From contig NC_081408.1 in the NCBI RefSeq assembly GCF_030272615.1, forward strand, positions 60,532,114-60,596,113: 64,000 nucleotides of DNA, in the 5' to 3' direction. The notes below the pieces were generated by a model. It did not search any database. It saw nothing but the letters and a program-made list of their open reading frames with translations, and was not told the DNA's origin. The stretch is from Cryptomeria japonica (taxonomy: Eukaryota; Streptophyta; Pinopsida; Cupressales; Cupressaceae). The position numbers and the translations under genes were made by a program. Below, one piece after another: positions 60,001-64,000 of this stretch. Each line of letters opens with the position of its first letter. Within the stretch, counting starts at the first letter, position 1.

Positions 60001-61233
60001 AAGGACTACAAAGTTTATCAAATGGATATTAAATGTGCATTTTTGAATGGAGATCTTGAAGAAGAAGTATATATTGAACAACCTGATGGATTTTCTTTGA
60101 CAGATGACAATGATATGGTTTGCAGGTTAAGAAAACCTCTATATGGATTGAAACAAGCCTCAAGAGCTTGGTATGCAAGGTTGGATAAATATCTTTTGAA
60201 GATTGGTTTTACTAAAGGAAATGCAAATAGCAATTTATATTACAAAATAACTAATGATGACATCTTGATTATTGAAGTATTTGTTGATGATATAATCTTT
60301 GGAGGAGAAGATGGATTATGTAAGGAATTTTCTATTAAAATGCAGCAAGAATTTGAAATGTCTATGATTGGAGAAATAAAATTCTTTTTAGGTTTGCAGA
60401 TTTCACAGACTAATAAAGGTATATTTTTAAGTCAATCCAAGTACTTGAACGAATTACTAAAGAAATTTAGGATGGAGAACTCTAAACCGGTAAGCACACC
60501 TATGACTACAAATGACAAATTATCTCAAAGGGATGAATCTACACCTGTTAATCCAACTAGATACAAATCTATGATAGGAGGTTTACTGTATTTGACACAA
60601 TCCAAGCCTGATATTATGAATGCAGTATGTATTGTTTCTAGATTTCAGAGTAATCCTAGGGAAAATCATGAATCAGCAGTAAAAAGGATTTTTCGATACT
60701 TACAAGGCACAACAAATCTTGGATTATGGTATCCTAAAGATGAAAATTTTGACCTATGTGCATACACAGATGCAAATTGGGCAGGAGATGTGGATGATAG
60801 AAAAAGCACCACTGGAGGAGCATTCTTTCTTGGAAAGAGATTAGTTTCTTGGTTGAGTAAGAAACAGAGTTGTACATCTTTATCAATAGCAGAATCAGAA
60901 TATGTTGCACTAGCAATTAACTATACATAGGTACTATGGGTTAAGAAAATTTTGAAAGACATTAAGGTAAAATGCAAGGAACCTATTACTATCTACTATG
61001 ATAACACTGCAACAATTGATATATCTAGGAATCCAATATTACATTCTAAAACAAAACATGTTTCTATCAAACTGAATTTTTTAAGGGAAAAAGTTGAAGA
61101 AAAGGAGATAAAACTGGTTTATGTGAATACTAAAGAACAACTTGTAGATATATTTACAAAACCTTTGCCTAATGAGACTTTTGAATATCTTAGAGATCAG
61201 CTTGGAGTCATACCACCACTGGTAGAGACTTAG
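57079..61233 (+). pseudogene. copia-2 gag-pol polyprotein, seven in-frame stops
   Basis: One reading frame of 1,385 codons covers the whole polyprotein with no frameshift. The order is: gag (LDGTNYGIWKIRMETHL), a knuckle CFNCNKIGHMASRS with the last Cys changed to Ser, protease (WIIDSGCSHHMTG), and integrase (LWHKRLCH; HTDLCGP; RSDQGGEF; NGVVERKNRTI with D, D and E present). Then reverse transcriptase (WVFRNKLNEDGK; MDIKCAFLNG; YGLKQASRAWY; FVDD) and RNase H (YTDANWAGDVDDRKSTTG; ending FTKPLPNE). Premature stops are at 57439, 58495, 59326, 59542, 59914, 59965 and 60928. The start is the first ATG after the primer site. No env-like frame follows. Confidence 0.95.
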
Positions 61234-61307
61234 ATAGTTGATGATTGTCATCAACTGGCAGAATTAAAAAGACAAATATTTTATTCCGGTCTTTGATGAG
61301 GAAGCTA

Positions 61308-61568
61308 CTTCTCAGGGGGAGTAGTTGGTATTTTGTATGAATTTGAATTTTGTAGCTTTGGAATTTGATGTCAAAGGGGGAGAGATATCTATGGAAAAAC
61401 ACATTATCTTTTGAGGAGAGATTGATATTGAAAATAAATCTTTGGATAAAACACATGTTGCTCCTAGGGGGAGAAATGGAGATTGTTGGTTTTTGGTATT
61501 TGGCATTTCTGTTTTGGCACTTTGATGGTTTTTCCATCTTGTGTTGCCATCAATGACAAAGGGGGAGA
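61308..61568 (+). promoter_or_regulatory. Repeated polypurine tracts before copia-2 3' LTR
   Basis: Four GGGGGAG-type tracts occur near 61314, 61375, 61469 and 61558-61568. The last (AAAGGGGGAGA) adjoins the LTR and is the probable functional tract. The upstream ones are each followed by LTR-start-like TTGG or AGAT phrases. Confidence 0.75.
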
Positions 61569-61569
61569 T

Positions 61570-62630
61570 TGTTGTTCTTTTGGTATGGTTTTGTCATTGA
61601 TGTCAACACCTACTAAAAACTAGCACTTTGGAGATCCAGCAACATTCACCAGCAAGCAAGTAAACTGTGCAACAGTTACTAGTATATGGTACACCAGTAG
61701 GATATAATGTTCACCGGCACCTAGGATGATATGGAAGACACTTGGTAATGTCGAAGACATCATGTGGACACTTTGTTTTGAAGAATTAATCATTGGTATA
61801 TTCATATTTGCATATTTGCTTTTATCGGCAAATAGGTCCAGGTTATCTAGGGTTACACCGACAGGTTTATCTTTTCCAGATCAGCATGGCATGCTATGGA
61901 GATGATTTATTATTGTTGTAAATGCATTAAGTTGACATGTTCAATCGGTTATTGCATCGTATATTATATTGTTTGTAAAATGATTTTATTGTAATATCTT
62001 GTAGATCCGACCTACTAAAATTGGTCTTAGGGTATGGTATATATGTAAAATCTTATTTGTAAGATCAAGAGTGGAATGCGAAAAAGAATTGAGTGAAGGT
62101 ATATGCGAGATCAAGCAGAGGTATACATGAAGACATCATTTGAAGGTGAAGTTAGGTTTTTGTAGAAGCATATCAGCATTACACCGATACTGAATCCAAC
62201 ATATGAAGATGCTATTTTGTGCAGTACATTCTTATTGGATTTAACCATCCAACTGTAGTCAGTGTGACTCCCATTTTGTGATTGAGCAGTGAGCTCTAGG
62301 CTGTTGGCCTTTTTGCATGTGTAGACCCCATTATGTACAGTTACTATTTGCAATAGTATCATCTGATTGTGGGTAAGGTTTCCCACCATGGTTTTTCCCC
62401 TTACAAGGTTTCCATGTACAAATATTGGTGTTATGTGTTGTGGATGACTTTATGTTTATGTTTCATGCATTAATCCTTACCGGTATAGCAATTTACTGTT
62501 AACACTGTCTACCGGCACACTTAACTGGTTCACTGATATTAAGCATCAAGTTGGTTAATTAGTTTTTGGTTTGAATTTATTAGACAAATGATTCACCCCT
62601 CCCCCTCTCAGTTGTCGCTGGGACCTAACA
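61570..62630 (+). mobile_element. 3' LTR of copia-2
   Basis: 1061 bp, TGTTGTTCTTTTGG to GACCTAACA, followed by the target duplication ATTAA (62631-62635). Confidence 0.96.
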
Positions 62631-62635
62631 ATTAA

Positions 62636-63554
62636 TGGCTTACCTATCAACATAGTATCAGATAGATATGCAAAGTTTATTGGTCATTTTTGGAAGACTT
62701 TATGGCAGAGATTGAGTACTAACTTGTCTTTCAGTTCATCCTACCATCCCCAAATGGATGGCCAGATAGAGGTGGTCAATAGAACACTTGGAAACCTTCT
62801 TAGGTGTTTGACAGAGGAGTATGGACAAGCTTAGGATCAAATCATCCATCAAGCTAAGTTTTCCTAGAATGACAGTGTGAATAAATCAACTGGTAAGAGC
62901 CCTTTTGAGATAGTTTATGGCCTTCATCCTAGAGGTGTTTTGGAGCTCAGAGATGTTGGGAAGATGGGACAATAAAGTGGACATGCTATGGATATAGCTC
63001 AGTCCATGAAAGAGATTCATGAGTAGGTTAGGATAGCCTTACTAGACACCTCTCAAAGGATCAAAGATAAAGTGGATGAAAAGAGAAAGGATGTACAATT
63101 TGTTGTTGGGGACTTGGTCATGGTCCATTTGAACAAAGCAAGGCTTTAGAAAGGTGTCCCTAGTAAACTTAATATGAGGAGGATTGGACCTTCTAAGGTC
63201 TTGGCCAAGTATGGAAACAATGCCTACAAACTAGACCTACCCAGAGACATGGCTTTATCTCCTATATTCAATGTTGCAGACTTGGTGCAGTACAAGGGCA
63301 CACTTCTAGAAGAATGCAACAGATTCTTAGAGGTTTCTCAGGCACTTTCTGATCCGCCCTTACCACCTGCAACCATACCACAAGAAGAGAAAGTGTTAGA
63401 TTCTAGAGTTCTCAAGAAGACAAGGCACACTGCCTATATTGAGCATTTGATCAAATGGTAGAACCTTCTAGCATCTGAGGCTACTTGGGTACCTGAAGTA
63501 GACTTTTCTAAGCTTGGAATTCCCCTTTCTTTGTTTCCAAAAGGAGTCACTTGA
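62636..63554 (+). pseudogene. Chromovirus integrase C-terminal half and chromodomain, broken
   Basis: It resumes in the same phase as before copia-2. It has IVSDRYAKFIGHFW (second catalytic Asp), DGQIEVVNRTLGNLL (catalytic Glu) and NKSTGKSPFEIVYG. A GPY/F-type module (RRIGPSKVLAKYGNNAYKLDLP) follows. The end resembles a chromodomain (DSRVLKKTRHTAYIEHLIKW...SEATW), with a stop replacing the codon after KW (63459-63461). Other stops are near 62832, 62865, 62973, 63024 and 63147. The chromodomain would direct integration to chromatin marks, as known for chromoviruses. The final stop is at 63552-63554. Confidence 0.9.
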
Positions 63555-63579
63555 CTTCTTTTTCATTGCAGGAGTATGG

Positions 63580-64000
63580 TGTTGGAGCACCTAGCTTTTA
63601 ACCCAATTTGTGGATGCATTTTCAAAATTTTGGTGTGATAGTCCATCTTTTGGATTAGTGTTTGAATAATGGACTACTTAAAGGCCCACTTGTGTGTTTG
63701 ATAGTCATTTGAAGGATGATTGTCACTTAGGTTAAGTGTTTGCTCAAAGTTGGCCTATGAGCCCTTAGGAATTTAGGACATGTCATTTTAATATTATAAT
63801 TTCATCCTAGGAGGTTTAGTATAAGTAAAAATGCACATTTGAGCAAAAGTTTGCATTGTTGCTTGACAACTTTTTGCAACTTTTTGAGCAATTTTGCATT
63901 TTTGAGAAAATTGGTGGTTAGGAAACCAATGAAGAGTTTATTAGGATCAAAATGCATATAAAATTCTCTGAGAATGATTGTACACAGGTTGGAAAATACT
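63580..64000 (+). mobile_element. 3' LTR of chromovirus, cut by the window end
   Basis: Starts TGTTGGAGCACCTAG and follows the 5' LTR closely. It lacks ~55 bp that the 5' LTR has near 50910-50970. A weak purine tract (GGAGTATGG) precedes it. Confidence 0.88.

Noticed and set aside
61234-61560. An env-like frame after copia-2 RNase H
   Set aside because: Only ~320 bases with several stops lie between the pol stop and the LTR; too short.

Overview
The window reads as nuclear DNA of a large-genome seed plant. It is AT-rich and consists almost entirely of nested, decaying LTR retrotransposons of Ty1/copia and Ty3/gypsy type. Plant initiator-tRNA-Met primer sites (TGGTATCAGAGC) recur. The overall look (old elements, many solo LTRs, no compact genes) suggests a gymnosperm-like genome, but the species cannot be named from the sequence. 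I found no bacterial operon, rRNA, tRNA, CRISPR array or clearly functional host gene.

Layout. 1-3966: anonymous sequence with degenerate short repeats. 3967-8542 (minus): element V, a copia-type LTR with a tRNA-Met primer site, then a coiled-coil plus four-zinc-knuckle reading frame, then a ~700-codon unrecognised frame (Q). 8543-11037 (minus): a broken ~830-codon unrecognised frame (P) whose layout resembles Q. 11.0-14.8 kb: exon-like fragments and short duplications. 14815-34392: copia-1, bounded by ATAGT target duplications. Its gag holds a 344-bp TRIM (duplication GAGGA). Its integrase region is replaced by element X (17125-30871, minus), a large non-autonomous element with a 542-codon Asn/Gln/Ser/Pro-rich frame. 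One X LTR is itself split by a 4.3-kb solo LTR, Y (duplication TAGTG). 35639-38335: a copia solo LTR (W, minus) split by solo LTR Z-C (duplication CTCAC). 40.5-50.7 kb: a gypsy element (T) with gag and a gag-protease linker. It is interrupted by an X-family solo LTR (X'), which in turn holds a rearranged Z locus with two Z LTRs (A and B). 50722 to beyond the window end: a chromodomain gypsy element. Its integrase is split by copia-2 (55958-62630, duplication ATTAA).

The history can be read as layers: T, then X', then Z; the chromovirus, then copia-2; copia-1, then the TRIM and X, then Y. Most coding regions carry stops. The longest open frames are the X-borne 542-codon frame and the 616-codon reverse-transcriptase/RNase H part of copia-1.

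The observations most worth checking are: (1) a U5 hairpin with a conserved C-rich loop and changing but still paired stems in three different copia LTR families; (2) the four-knuckle V protein and the P/Q family; (3) the Z locus, which carries a full-type and a solo-type allele in tandem; (4) arrays of a TCACGCATTTG-like motif in the leaders of X and T; and (5) the intact X reading frame. All boundaries, counts and similarities were read by eye; no database search was possible.
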